From NCBI GenBank assembly GCA_902774845.1, contig CACYJU010000007.1, forward strand, positions 38,320-102,319: a DNA stretch of 64,000 nucleotides, read 5' to 3'. A model generated the notes under the pieces. That model was not told the DNA's origin, did not search any database, and was given only the letters and a program-made list of their open reading frames with translations. This document shows positions 1 through 8,254 of the stretch, in pieces. Source of the DNA: an uncultured Bacteroidota bacterium (GTDB lineage: Bacteria > Bacteroidota > Bacteroidia > Bacteroidales > P3). Made by a program: the position numbers and the translations under genes. The stretch's first letter is position 1; each line of letters begins with the position of its first letter.

Positions 1-176
1 TCTTTCAGCTTGCAGACAAGACAACTGCGGCACCCTTTGAAGTCGAGGTCATAAAGACGGAAGATAGTGACTTGCGCACCACCTTCGGCGACACCCTCCG
101 CAAACGACTTTATCATCGCGGATGTGTTCATGTTTTTGCGCGGTCCTCCGTCGATTATGGTTATCTGTTTCGTCAT
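1..176 (-). CDS. Flavodoxin-fold NAD(P)H-dependent FMN reductase, N-terminal part (runs off window)
   Basis: The visible 58 codons begin MTKQITIIDGGPRKNMNTS, the phosphate-binding loop of the multimeric flavodoxin/WrbA-like FMN reductase family (GSPRKxxNTS in most members). They continue into FKGCRSCLVCK, the cysteine segment common in iron-sulfur flavoprotein-like reductases. The family transfers electrons from NAD(P)H to flavin and quinone or metal substrates in the cytoplasm. It lies on the same strand as the polyene operon, about 120 bases beyond its last gene, so co-transcription is possible but unproven. The C-terminus lies outside the window. Confidence 0.75.
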   Translation of the reverse strand, partial: MTKQITIIDGGPRKNMNTSAMIKSFAEGVAEGGAQVTIFRLYDLDFKGCRSCLVCKLK

Positions 177-193
177 ACAAAGTGAAGGTGAAA

Positions 194-233
194 GTTTAAG
201 AGTTTAATGGTTTAAGAGTTTAATGGTTTAAGA
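194..233. repeat. 8-nt-period tandem repeat, five units
   Basis: The units gtttaaga and gtttaatg alternate for five perfect 8-base registers and decay into gattagta. The array lies in the 120-base spacer between the last polyene gene and the flavodoxin. At 255-261 the same spacer holds gcttcgc, whose complement GCGAAGC is the core of the element copies near 23.5-25.0 kb. No terminator hairpin is seen here. Confidence 0.85.
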
Positions 234-296
234 GATTAGTAGGTAAAAAGGTTCGCTTCGCTGAAAGGGTTTTAAGGGTATGAGGTTATTGGGCTT

Positions 297-662
297 TTAT
301 TGGAAATTAAACACAAGCGACATGCGGGCACAGACGGCATCCGCTTTGCTGACGGCGACTTTCACGTCGACCGACTGCGGGTCATCGTGGCCTTCTGCCT
401 GCTGGACGTCGAAGAGGATATCGCCCAACCCGTCGGGTATGATGACGGAGAGGAACTTGACATTTTTTATCTCACTCAGGAGGAGCTTGCGCCTGAGCTG
501 GCTCTCCATCAAATCGCATACCGCCTGTATAAGGCAGGCGCCCGGAGTTATAGGGCTGTTGGGAAAATGGGCTTTGTAGATGACACTATCCTTGTCGGTA
601 GCCATCATAGCGCGGAAACCCGAAGGGGTGGGAGTTGTCTGGATGAGTCGGAAGGGGGTCAT
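297..662 (-). CDS. Hotdog-fold 3-hydroxyacyl-ACP dehydratase-like protein (ApeI type)
   Basis: This 121-residue single-hotdog protein carries YKAHFPNSPITPGACLIQ, matching the HFPGxPvtPGv segment of FabA/FabZ and ApeI-like dehydratases; the His is the expected catalytic residue. ApeI-type enzymes dehydrate 3-hydroxyacyl-ACP intermediates while an aryl polyene chain is extended. It is the last gene of the polyene operon, and its ATG overlaps the stop of the ketosynthase fusion by 4 bases. A thioesterase role cannot be excluded because both activities use this fold. Confidence 0.8.
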   Translation of the reverse strand: MTPFRLIQTTPTPSGFRAMMATDKDSVIYKAHFPNSPITPGACLIQAVCDLMESQLRRKLLLSEIKNVKFLSVIIPDGLGDILFDVQQAEGHDDPQSVDVKVAVSKADAVCARMSLVFNFQ

Positions 663-2926
663 ACTGCGGTGAGTAGAGTTAACGAATGGTTCTTGCCGTC
701 ATTGTTGTAAAGCACCAAAGCCTGGTGTTCGGAGATGCTGACAGGCTCAGCCGATGGCGTAACATAGAGCGCCTGGGGGATAGTCCTCTCAGCAAGACAG
801 CATGCAGCTACGTACATCGACAGGGCGGAGGCCGAATAGCACTCGCCGAAGAGGTGTTTGTAGTGAAGCATCGGGATGTCACCGAACAGCTCGCCGCAGT
901 GGTCGCAATAATCCTTGCGGCTGCCCTCGCTCCCGTTGAATCCCGAAAGGATGCCTGCAATATCGTGGGAGGTCAACCCATTACGACTGAACAAAGATTC
1001 GACCGCCTGCTTCAGCTGATTGGACGAAGGCTGATAAAGCATAACCATATCCTTTATCGCACAGAGCGCGTTGCCACGGGAGTTCTCGCCCAGCACCACC
1101 GAGACAGAACACTCAGAGGCCATCTCGCCAGGATTGCCCAGGAATCCCGACTTGCAGAGAAGGTTGTAATAGGATGGGGTCATCTCGTCGTGGGAACCCA
1201 CGAGAGCTGTGGTATGGTAGGTGTTGCAGAGCTGCAACATAGCATCATGCAACGCCGACTCGAAAGATATGCTTCCGTGAGCGTATGTGGCGTTATATCC
1301 ATGACAACCCATATTGATCGCTATAAGCGAGCCGATGGTGTTGTGTGTCGACTGCATGAAATGTGTCGGCTTGAGCAGATACTCGCCCTCGCGGCATAGT
1401 GCATCGAGGAACAGCTGGGTGTTTTCCAAGCATCCAAGGCCGGTTCCGGTCACTATGATATCGGGGTTCTCAACACCGCTCTCAGCGAGCGCCGACTTCG
1501 ACACGGCGAGCGCACGCTTGAGCAGACGTCCCATGCGACGCGATTCCATAGGCGGGATGAAAGGCTTGTAGTCGGGCTCTATGGAGCGTACGAAGGGTTC
1601 GGCATATCGTACGGGATTCTGCATCCAATCACGTGAGAAAGGCTGCTGTGCCGAGATATGCTGAGCTGAGAGCACATATATCGGGCGTGGAAAAGCATTG
1701 GTTCTTGCTGAAACACTTGCCTGACGGCTTTCGGATGCCGGCTTCACCTTGCTTAGGAGGAGCGACGAGTCGTTGCCTCCGAAGCCGAAAGAGTTGCAGA
1801 GCACATGGTTCAGCTCCACACCTTCGACAAGCTTGGCTACAGGCGCAACACAGTCGGACGAGTCGTTGAAGTTAAGATTAGGTGGTATGAACGAGTTGTT
1901 CATCGCCAGAAGGCAGATGACCGTCTCGATAGAACCTGAGGCGCTGGTGGTGTGGCCGGTGAACGACTTTGTCGACGACAACGGTGGGATGTGGGAGCCG
2001 AATACACGCTGCATCGCGGCGCTCTCGCTGCTGTCGTTGTTGGGAGTGCCCGTCCCGTGGGCGTTGATATAAGAGATGTCCGACGGCGTGAGTCCTGCAT
2101 TACGTATAGCTTCGGTCATCGCACGGAAAGCGCCCTCTCCGTCGGAGGACGATGCCGTCTGATGAAATGCGTCGCAGGCATTTCCGTAGCCGTCGAGTGA
2201 AATCGTGGCTTTCACCCCTCTGGAAAGGGCGTGTGCTTCACTCTCGAGCACCACGAAAGCGGCCCCTTCGCCGAGGTTAAGACCCGTGCGGGTGGCGTCG
2301 AACGGACGACAGGGCGTGGTGTCGAGTATGCGCAATGAGTTGAACCCGTTGAGATGGAACTTGGTGATACACTCAGCTCCACCCGCAACAACGATATCCG
2401 CCACACCGTTCTCGATAAGTCTCGCGCCATAGATGATGGCGTTGGCTGCCGACGAACAGGCGGTAGAGAGCGTGGTGACGGAGGCGAAAGCGCCGAAATG
2501 GTCGGCAATCATCTCCGTACAGGCTCCGCAATCATGAGTGCTGATAAACTCATTATGCTTATCGTTCTCCAGGAGGTCAAGCCAATACTGCTCGGTGCGG
2601 TCCATTCCTCCCACTGTGGTGCCTGAGACGAAAGCGACCTTACGCAGGTCATCACGGGTGAGCTGCGCTTGCTCCAGAGCCTCTCCCAGAGCCAACATGC
2701 CCATAAGGGATGTGCGTGTGGTGGGAGTGCCTTGTGCGATACCCAACAGATGCTCCATCTGCTCGTCACTCATCGGTACCTCACCGACAGGAAATTCGGT
2801 ATGCTCTGTTTGCAGAAAGCGCACAGTGCCGATGCCCGAGCGTGACTCAAGCAATGAGCGGAGAGTCGCTTCGCGTCCGACACCAAGGGCCGACACTATC
2901 CCACTACCTGTAATCCAGAGACGCAT
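659..2926 (-). CDS. Fused beta-ketoacyl-ACP synthase plus inactive ketosynthase-like (chain-length-factor-like) domain
   Basis: The 755-residue protein has two ketosynthase folds. Residues 1-395 form a complete FabF-like synthase with the Cys-His-His triad: C157 in STACSSAAN, H290 in NAHGTGTPNND and H325 in FTGHTTSASG. Residues about 415-755 resemble the Ketoacyl-synt_2 (PF13723-like) fold, but the nucleophile region reads YNATYAHGSIS near 545-553 without the cysteine. In E. coli-type aryl polyene clusters the active ApeO and inactive ApeC partners are separate proteins; here they are joined. The inferred role is polyene chain extension and length control on ACP. Its gene follows an ACP gene after 2 bases and overlaps the next gene by 4. 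Confidence 0.85.
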   Translation of the reverse strand: MRLWITGSGIVSALGVGREATLRSLLESRSGIGTVRFLQTEHTEFPVGEVPMSDEQMEHLLGIAQGTPTTRTSLMGMLALGEALEQAQLTRDDLRKVAFVSGTTVGGMDRTEQYWLDLLENDKHNEFISTHDCGACTEMIADHFGAFASVTTLSTACSSAANAIIYGARLIENGVADIVVAGGAECITKFHLNGFNSLRILDTTPCRPFDATRTGLNLGEGAAFVVLESEAHALSRGVKATISLDGYGNACDAFHQTASSSDGEGAFRAMTEAIRNAGLTPSDISYINAHGTGTPNNDSSESAAMQRVFGSHIPPLSSTKSFTGHTTSASGSIETVICLLAMNNSFIPPNLNFNDSSDCVAPVAKLVEGVELNHVLCNSFGFGGNDSSLLLSKVKPASESRQASVSARTNAFPRPIYVLSAQHISAQQPFSRDWMQNPVRYAEPFVRSIEPDYKPFIPPMESRRMGRLLKRALAVSKSALAESGVENPDIIVTGTGLGCLENTQLFLDALCREGEYLLKPTHFMQSTHNTIGSLIAINMGCHGYNATYAHGSISFESALHDAMLQLCNTYHTTALVGSHDEMTPSYYNLLCKSGFLGNPGEMASECSVSVVLGENSRGNALCAIKDMVMLYQPSSNQLKQAVESLFSRNGLTSHDIAGILSGFNGSEGSRKDYCDHCGELFGDIPMLHYKHLFGECYSASALSMYVAACCLAERTIPQALYVTPSAEPVSISEHQALVLYNNDGKNHSLTLLTAV

Positions 2927-2928
2927 AC

Positions 2929-3186
2929 TTATTTGGTTCTATGTTTCGATATATAATCGGCCATAGCAGCAACCGACTTGAAAATATCCTTGCCCTCGTT
3001 GGGGTCTTTTATCTTGATACCGTAGGTTTTCTCCATGAGGACGATGAGCTCGAGAGCGTCAATCGAATCCAAACCGAGACCTTCGCCAAAAAGCGGGGCG
3101 TTGGCATCGATATCCTCGGGTTTGATGTCTTCGAGGTTGAGTACTTCGATAATCTCGTTCTTAAGTTTCAGAATCAGTTCTTCCAT
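2929..3186 (-). CDS. Acyl carrier protein (polyene operon, ACP 2)
   Basis: This is an 85-residue acidic helical protein with the phosphopantetheine attachment motif GLDSIDALEL; Ser41 is the predicted site. It would carry the growing polyene as a thioester between the ketosynthase, ketoreductase and dehydratases. It lies between the truncated ketosynthase-like gene (32-base gap) and the ketosynthase fusion (2-base gap). Apart from the motif it is dissimilar to the operon's other ACP, as expected where two carriers have different partners. Confidence 0.93.
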   Translation of the reverse strand: MEELILKLKNEIIEVLNLEDIKPEDIDANAPLFGEGLGLDSIDALELIVLMEKTYGIKIKDPNEGKDIFKSVAAMADYISKHRTK

Positions 3187-3218
3187 TGTGTTTAGTTTTA
3201 CTATGTTATTTTGTTTTG

Positions 3219-3857
3219 TTATTTTGCCAGTTTTTCTATCTCATGCTGCAGCTCCACCTCTCGTCCCACGACCTCGCTGTCGACAAGGAAAAGGAGCAGG
3301 TCGAACGACGTCTCGCTATAGCAATCCACCCATCCTGTGAGCAGCGACCTGAGGTCTCTGTCTGTGAACGACATCCTGATTCCGTCGGCCATCGCGGCGC
3401 AATCAAAGTGCGGCAACACGATGAAGTTGGTCTCCCCATAGTAGTGGTTGCGTATCGCAATCTCGCCGGTCAACACGTTGGGAAGGGTGTAGACAAAGAG
3501 CGAAGGGCTCGGGAAGAAGGCATCGGGGTCTTTGATGGTTTCTTGATAGTTCCTGTCGTCGGCGAGCGAGCTTGCCGCATTGAACAGCACCACACCCCTA
3601 CTCTCTCCGAACTGCTCTTCACGGCGGTTCTCCGCATTCAGCAGCAACTCCGAAGCCACAAAGCCGAGACGGCAGAGTGGGTCCATCTTGTAGAACTTCG
3701 GGTAGTCGCCTATCCGTGCTTTATAAAGATCGGTCAAGAGCGTATCGGCTCCCGCTGCCTCTATCTTCTCTCCATCGAGCGTCACCTGATATTCCGGAAT
3801 ACCCCCGTAGCACGTCTTGGAGCACTTAATCCTTATGTAGTGTTTTATCAAACTCAT
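3219..3857 (-). CDS. Truncated ketosynthase-like protein without catalytic residues
   Basis: At 212 residues it is about half a ketosynthase. The stretch PLCRLGFVASELLL, then GVVLFNAASSLADD, then LPNVLTGEIAIRNHYYGE follows the layout of the Ketoacyl-synt_2 N-terminal domain. It has no Cys in the nucleophile position and no HGT or GH motif. Its start overlaps the stop of the active ketosynthase by 4 bases, so the two are likely made together and may form a heterodimer. I infer an accessory or scaffold role. A divergent independent family is the alternative. Confidence 0.6.
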   Translation of the reverse strand: MSLIKHYIRIKCSKTCYGGIPEYQVTLDGEKIEAAGADTLLTDLYKARIGDYPKFYKMDPLCRLGFVASELLLNAENRREEQFGESRGVVLFNAASSLADDRNYQETIKDPDAFFPSPSLFVYTLPNVLTGEIAIRNHYYGETNFIVLPHFDCAAMADGIRMSFTDRDLRSLLTGWVDCYSETSFDLLLFLVDSEVVGREVELQHEIEKLAK

Positions 3858-4972
3858 TCCTCCCCTCCTTTCCTAAAACAAGCAGCGGCATTGCAACCAC
3901 CAAAGCCTGATATAAGCTTGATGAACGCGCGTTTGTCGGTAGTGCGGTTTTCGGAGGTGACCGACACTGGGCAGCTGACTCCAAGTCGCTCAAACCCTCG
4001 GGTGCCTATCACCGTGTGGTCGTCGACCGCACACATCGAAAGCAACGTCTCCAGTACTCCGGCAGCACCCATCGTATGTCCGTAATAACCTTTCAAGCTT
4101 CCCACCGGAGTATCTATCAATCCGGCACGACTGATGGCTATCGACTCCATCTCGTCGTTATAGAGTGTTGCAGTACCGTGGGCACTTATGAACGCTATAT
4201 CCGAAGGATTCGCATTCTGCAAAACCGAACGCAACGCCAGATAGGAACCTTCGCCCGTGCGGGATGGCCCTGAGATATGGTTGGCGTCGTTCCTTACAGC
4301 TCCACAAACCATCTGCCAGCAATCCTGCGCTCTCTCGGCAGTTCCGTAGATCACCGTCGCTGCCGCCTCTCCCAAGTTCAACCCTTTCCTTTCCTGATCG
4401 AACGGACGACAGGCTTCGGGCGATACGGCCTTGAGCGATTGGAATCCTGTGACAATGAACGGCGACTGCACGTCGGCTCCCACCACCACAGCATAATCAC
4501 ACAACCCGAGCGTAAGCGCTCTCATAGCCTCAATCTGCGCACATACTCCCGATATGCAGGCATTCGACACCACCATCGGAGTACGTCGATTTGAGAAATG
4601 GTTCGCAATCTTCTGCGCGGCCACACCCAACAGCAGGTTTTCATGCTCTCCGCCTTCAGCCAGAAGGCTGACGTTGCCTTTCGTGGTGGATATGATGAAC
4701 AGCGTTCTGTCTGACGAGACGTCGACATCACATTGTGCGAGCGCCGTCTCGACCGACTGTATGCACATCTTCTCGAACTTCGTATAATCACCCTCGACGG
4801 AGAGGATTCTCTCATCAAGCAGCGAAGCAAAGAAAGGCGTAGGCACGCCCTTCACGCCTTTGTGAAGGCATAATGCCGACTGGCCGGCTTTCACAGCCTC
4901 GTAGTTCTCACCAGTAGTCACTCCAAGTGGCGATATAATATTGTCGGCCAGTTTTACTATCATTCGCTTCAC
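3854..4972 (-). CDS. Beta-ketoacyl-ACP synthase, stand-alone (ApeR/FabF-like)
   Basis: This 372-residue ketosynthase has an intact triad: C139 in VSNACISGV, H265 in SAHGTATLYND and H299 in GYYGHTMGAAG. It also has the substrate-tunnel signature CRPFDxxRxGLNLGEAAA. It condenses malonyl-ACP with an acyl-ACP. With the fused enzyme downstream it gives the operon two active ketosynthases, one probably for priming and one for extension, as in known aryl polyene systems. It overlaps both neighbours by 4 bases. Confidence 0.88.
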   Translation of the reverse strand: MKRMIVKLADNIISPLGVTTGENYEAVKAGQSALCLHKGVKGVPTPFFASLLDERILSVEGDYTKFEKMCIQSVETALAQCDVDVSSDRTLFIISTTKGNVSLLAEGGEHENLLLGVAAQKIANHFSNRRTPMVVSNACISGVCAQIEAMRALTLGLCDYAVVVGADVQSPFIVTGFQSLKAVSPEACRPFDQERKGLNLGEAAATVIYGTAERAQDCWQMVCGAVRNDANHISGPSRTGEGSYLALRSVLQNANPSDIAFISAHGTATLYNDEMESIAISRAGLIDTPVGSLKGYYGHTMGAAGVLETLLSMCAVDDHTVIGTRGFERLGVSCPVSVTSENRTTDKRAFIKLISGFGGCNAAACFRKGGEE

Positions 4973-5400
4973 GATTTATCTGTCAATGCTATTTTCATCT
5001 TGCAGGTGGCGATAACCTTGTTGTCGCACGATATCTCGGCGTTCACAAGCGTCAAATTGAACACTTCCTCTTCCACCTCGATCTTCGTTTCCAACAACTC
5101 TCCAACCACCGGCTTTCTCTCTATACTCATTTTGTTCACCGCCCCGATCACACCTATCCTCACTTTGTCGCCTTTTTCCAAAGCCATATATCCTATCCTC
5201 GCAGCACATGTCTGTGCTATATTCTCCACCAATCCAGCTTCCGAAAACTCTCCCTCCTTGTTGCAGAACAGGTTGTCCCTTTTTATCTCGAATACCGACA
5301 TGGAAACCTTCTCCCCACACTCCACAAGACTGTCGACCATCACAAAGGGTCGACGTTGTGGAATCAGTTCCTCTATTTCGTATTTCTGGCTGTTTTTCAT
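4969..5400 (-). CDS. Hotdog-fold 3-hydroxyacyl-ACP dehydratase-like protein (ApeP type)
   Basis: The 143-residue product starts MKNSQKYEIEELIPQRRPFVMVD, like FabZ/ApeP proteins (IPqR.PFlfvD), and has the helix EAGLVENIAQTCAA. The catalytic His segment of FabZ is not obvious; the second conserved acidic site appears as Glu-Ala-Gly-Leu-Val-Glu. I chose the ATG at 5400, not the one at 5436, because a strong ribosome-binding tract (GGAGGAAGGAG) precedes it and it makes an ATGA overlap with the acyltransferase stop. ApeP-type proteins pair with ApeI to dehydrate polyene intermediates. Confidence 0.78.
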   Translation of the reverse strand: MKNSQKYEIEELIPQRRPFVMVDSLVECGEKVSMSVFEIKRDNLFCNKEGEFSEAGLVENIAQTCAARIGYMALEKGDKVRIGVIGAVNKMSIERKPVVGELLETKIEVEEEVFNLTLVNAEISCDNKVIATCKMKIALTDKS

Positions 5401-6293
5401 TTCTCCTTCCTCCAAAAATCGAAATAATTGAACCATTGATACGGGTATTCTCTCACCACCTCCTCCAGAACGGCAGCATACTCATTCGCCAACTCTACCG
5501 CACGACTCCTTATGTTTTTATCCTCGCTCGACTTGAGTTCCTTCACTACAAAGCGGTATTCTTTCGTTCGCGACTTCATCAGAAAGACAGCAAACACCCG
5601 CACTTCTTTCTGTGCAGCAAATGCAAACGGCCCCATCGGGAAAGCGGCATTTTCTCCCAAGAAGGGGCATTCTATGTATTTCGTTGAACCGAAAAGCCGG
5701 TCGGCATGCATGCTCATCACTTCGCCAGCGTTGATGGCAGCGTTCATCTTTATCACATGCGACATATCCTCACCCGCCGTTATCAGTTCTATATTGTGCT
5801 CCGACATAAGCCTCCTCCGGTTTGCCATGATGGTCTCTGTCTCGCCTCCATACACCAGAGCGTTGATTTTTTTCTGCTTGGCGTTAAGTGTGCAACCGAC
5901 TATCTCGTAGTTACCCACATGCGAACTCAGCATCACAAACCCTTCGGGCTTTTCCAGATATTGGTCTATCACCTCTTTCCCGTTATCGCAGAAGTGGTAC
6001 TTCTTCCCGGCAAACACAGCAAAACGGTCTATCACAATCTGCCCGAAGATAAAATGGTTGCGGTATATGTGCCACACCCTCTTCAATCCTCTGTCGCCCT
6101 GATGCCTGAAATACTCACGCATCGACTTATAGCCTTTCCGGTTAAAGAGCATGTAGAACGGTACGACAGCAGCCATTACGCCATACAGAATGCGCACGTC
6201 CATCACCCGCAACACCGCTATAAGAGCTCTCTGCATCCACGATGTGCCGTCGGTGTGGCCCGACCATTGTCTGCTTGTCTCGCGTTCTTTCAT
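5397..6293 (-). CDS. LpxL/HtrB-like lysophospholipid acyltransferase
   Basis: The 298-residue protein has an N-terminal hydrophobic helix (ILYGVMAAVVPFYMLF) and the catalytic HX4E motif as SSHVGNYEIVG, followed by MHADRLFG, typical of the lipid A lauroyl-acyltransferase family. In aryl polyene and flexirubin clusters such enzymes are thought to transfer the finished polyene, or a fatty acid, to a lipid anchor at the inner membrane. The ATG at 6293 is preferred because the one at 6329 would lie inside the upstream ACP gene. It overlaps the ApeP-like gene by 4 bases. Confidence 0.88.
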   Translation of the reverse strand: MKERETSRQWSGHTDGTSWMQRALIAVLRVMDVRILYGVMAAVVPFYMLFNRKGYKSMREYFRHQGDRGLKRVWHIYRNHFIFGQIVIDRFAVFAGKKYHFCDNGKEVIDQYLEKPEGFVMLSSHVGNYEIVGCTLNAKQKKINALVYGGETETIMANRRRLMSEHNIELITAGEDMSHVIKMNAAINAGEVMSMHADRLFGSTKYIECPFLGENAAFPMGPFAFAAQKEVRVFAVFLMKSRTKEYRFVVKELKSSEDKNIRSRAVELANEYAAVLEEVVREYPYQWFNYFDFWRKEK

Positions 6294-6298
6294 TGCTG

Positions 6299-6541
6299 TC
6301 ACTTGATATTCTCTGCCAGATAGTCGCAAAAATCCCCAAAGGTCTTCATGTTGCGTTTGTCCTCAGCTTTGATTCTGAATCCCATCTCCTCCTCCACGAA
6401 TACGGCTATGTCAACAAAATCCAAACTGTCTATTCCGATATCCTCCTTGAGCAGCGACTCTGGTTTCATTTTTTCTTCGTCAAACTCCAACTCTTCTACA
6501 AAGAATTTCTTCAGTTTTTCTACTATTTCCTGTTTTTCCAT
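6299..6541 (-). CDS. Acyl carrier protein (polyene operon, ACP 1)
   Basis: This is an 80-residue acidic protein with IGIDSLDFVDIAVF around the phosphopantetheinylated serine. Its Phe-Val-Asp variant of the usual DSL(D/E)xVE motif matches the carrier proteins of aryl polyene clusters. It lies between the methyltransferase (24-base gap) and the acyltransferase (5-base gap). It is probably the carrier for priming or handover to the acyltransferase, but the two ACPs cannot be assigned separate roles from sequence alone. Confidence 0.93.
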   Translation of the reverse strand: MEKQEIVEKLKKFFVEELEFDEEKMKPESLLKEDIGIDSLDFVDIAVFVEEEMGFRIKAEDKRNMKTFGDFCDYLAENIK

Positions 6542-6565
6542 CGATTCATTATGTGTTTTTACTTC

Positions 6566-7663
6566 TTATTGTTTCTCGCAAATCATGATACTATGTCCGT
6601 GTCCAAGGTTGTCCACCATCCGCTCTACCTTCAATCCTGCTTGGTTCACTATCCTCTCCATATCCGATGAGTGGTACATCTTGCTTGTCCCGTTGGCTAT
6701 GGCTGTAAAATACAGACTTGTCATCGTGAGGCAGAACGAAGCAAGCTCGTATTTCTGTCTGTCCCAGAAGGTCTCCATGATATAAAGCCTGCTGTCCTTG
6801 TCCATGATGGCAGCCGCACGACTCAATATGCTCTCTATCTCATCTTCGCCGAAGCAGTCGAGGAACTGGCTCATCCAGATGATGTCGTAGTGCTTGTCTG
6901 TCGGGAAAGGGGCGTTCTTGTCGAGCAGGTTTATCCCGTGTCCTGAGATACGTTCCGCTCCCGGTTTCCCGGCTGTATAGTTCTTCATCAACCCTATCTG
7001 CTGGGGCAAATCCATGATGGTCACCTTCACATCTTTGTTGTGTGCCACACATTGCAACGCCCAGCGTCCCGTGTTGCCTCCCACATCCAGCAGGTTGTCC
7101 ACCTTCTGGGCGAACACCGTATCCAACGCCTGCGCAAAAGAATTGTCCGAATAGAAGTGGTCGAATCCGAACCAGCTCTTCTGCACCTGCGGCGGCAAGC
7201 TCGACAACCCTTCGTACACCGTTGGCCAGTCGCCAAAATGCTCCAATCCCACAGGTCTTCCCTCTTCCAGCGACTCCTCCAACTTGAACCATCCTTCATA
7301 GTTCACATCGTGGTTGAATGCCATATTCACCCTCACCAGCTCGTCGGTTATCAGGCACCATCCTGTCTTGGTCAACTCAAAGTGCTCTTTGTCCTTCCCA
7401 AGCATCACCGTCCCTATACACAACGCGGCCTCCATCAACACCTTTATCGCGTATTCGCTCTTGCCCGTACGCTCGACGATCTCCTTCATCGTCATACCGC
7501 CGTCGGCATCGCGGAGCATATCCAGTATACCCCATTTCAACATTATCCTCGAAGCCTGAAACACCACCGGGCCGAAGGCTATCCATTCGGCTTTCCGCTG
7601 TGCTTCACGCGCAGTCATTTTGTCCTCGCAATACGCTTTTTCTAATGTTGGTGATAGATACAT
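6566..7663 (-). CDS. SAM-dependent methyltransferase with winged-helix dimerisation domain
   Basis: The 365-residue enzyme has an N-terminal winged-helix region (about 20-100) and a Rossmann SAM domain with LLDVGGNTGRWAL and VTIMDLPQQIG, as in plant-type O-methyltransferases and CrtF. At the usual catalytic base (LHDW in O-methyltransferases) it reads FLDCFGEDE, so the His is missing. The likely substrate is the aryl head group or the polyene of this operon. The missing base leaves open C-methylation or another mechanism. Confidence 0.85.
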   Translation of the reverse strand: MYLSPTLEKAYCEDKMTAREAQRKAEWIAFGPVVFQASRIMLKWGILDMLRDADGGMTMKEIVERTGKSEYAIKVLMEAALCIGTVMLGKDKEHFELTKTGWCLITDELVRVNMAFNHDVNYEGWFKLEESLEEGRPVGLEHFGDWPTVYEGLSSLPPQVQKSWFGFDHFYSDNSFAQALDTVFAQKVDNLLDVGGNTGRWALQCVAHNKDVKVTIMDLPQQIGLMKNYTAGKPGAERISGHGINLLDKNAPFPTDKHYDIIWMSQFLDCFGEDEIESILSRAAAIMDKDSRLYIMETFWDRQKYELASFCLTMTSLYFTAIANGTSKMYHSSDMERIVNQAGLKVERMVDNLGHGHSIMICEKQ

Positions 7664-7698
7664 ATTTCTTGTTTAATTAGTTACCTTCTGTTTTATCC

Positions 7699-8223
7699 TC
7701 ATTTATTCGTCTTTGCCAAAGTCTCTCCCACTAACTCATAACATTTTGTGAAACGATCGTTGGGGACAAAGTCGCTGTCTCCATTGGCCCCGTCGATCTC
7801 AATGGTGCACACAACCTCGCCGCTGGCGATATCTGACACCTCTATCACACCCCAGCAAAGAGCAAAGAGCTGCCCGGGTATCCCGAAAAAGTCTGGACGC
7901 CAATCCATATTGGCGATTTTTACAACAACACGATATTTGGCACCCTCTTCTTTTGTTGTAGCTTGCGCTCCCTTGCTTTTGTTGTTGAATCCTTTGATAA
8001 ACCCGTTCACCGAATTGTTTAAGCGGGCCTCATAATCCTCTGCACACCAAGTTTTGAAGTCCGTATCCTTATCCCATTTGGCGTACGAAAAATCGAACTT
8101 CACAGCCACCTGCACCTTCTCTTTGGCCCATGCCATCGAGCCTGATTTCACCTTAAGGTCACTCTTGGCGAACACAGCCATCGAGAGTACCATCGTCATT
8201 GCAAATAAGAAAAACTTTTTCAT
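7699..8223 (-). CDS. Secreted protein of unknown function inside the polyene operon
   Basis: The 174-residue protein begins with a clear signal peptide (MKKFFLFAMTMVLSMAVFA, cut before KSD). The mature part is mixed alpha/beta with a central KYRVVVKIANMDWRPDFFG strand and a conserved-looking C-terminal segment GDSDFVPNDRF. I recognise no domain. It lies between fabG (31-base gap) and the methyltransferase (35-base gap) on the same strand, so it is probably co-expressed and may act on the pigment in the envelope, where E. coli-type clusters place a LolA-like carrier. That role is inference from position. Confidence 0.7.
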   Translation of the reverse strand: MKKFFLFAMTMVLSMAVFAKSDLKVKSGSMAWAKEKVQVAVKFDFSYAKWDKDTDFKTWCAEDYEARLNNSVNGFIKGFNNKSKGAQATTKEEGAKYRVVVKIANMDWRPDFFGIPGQLFALCWGVIEVSDIASGEVVCTIEIDGANGDSDFVPNDRFTKCYELVGETLAKTNK

Positions 8224-8254
8224 GATTGTCTATTTTTTGGTTTATAAATTATTG

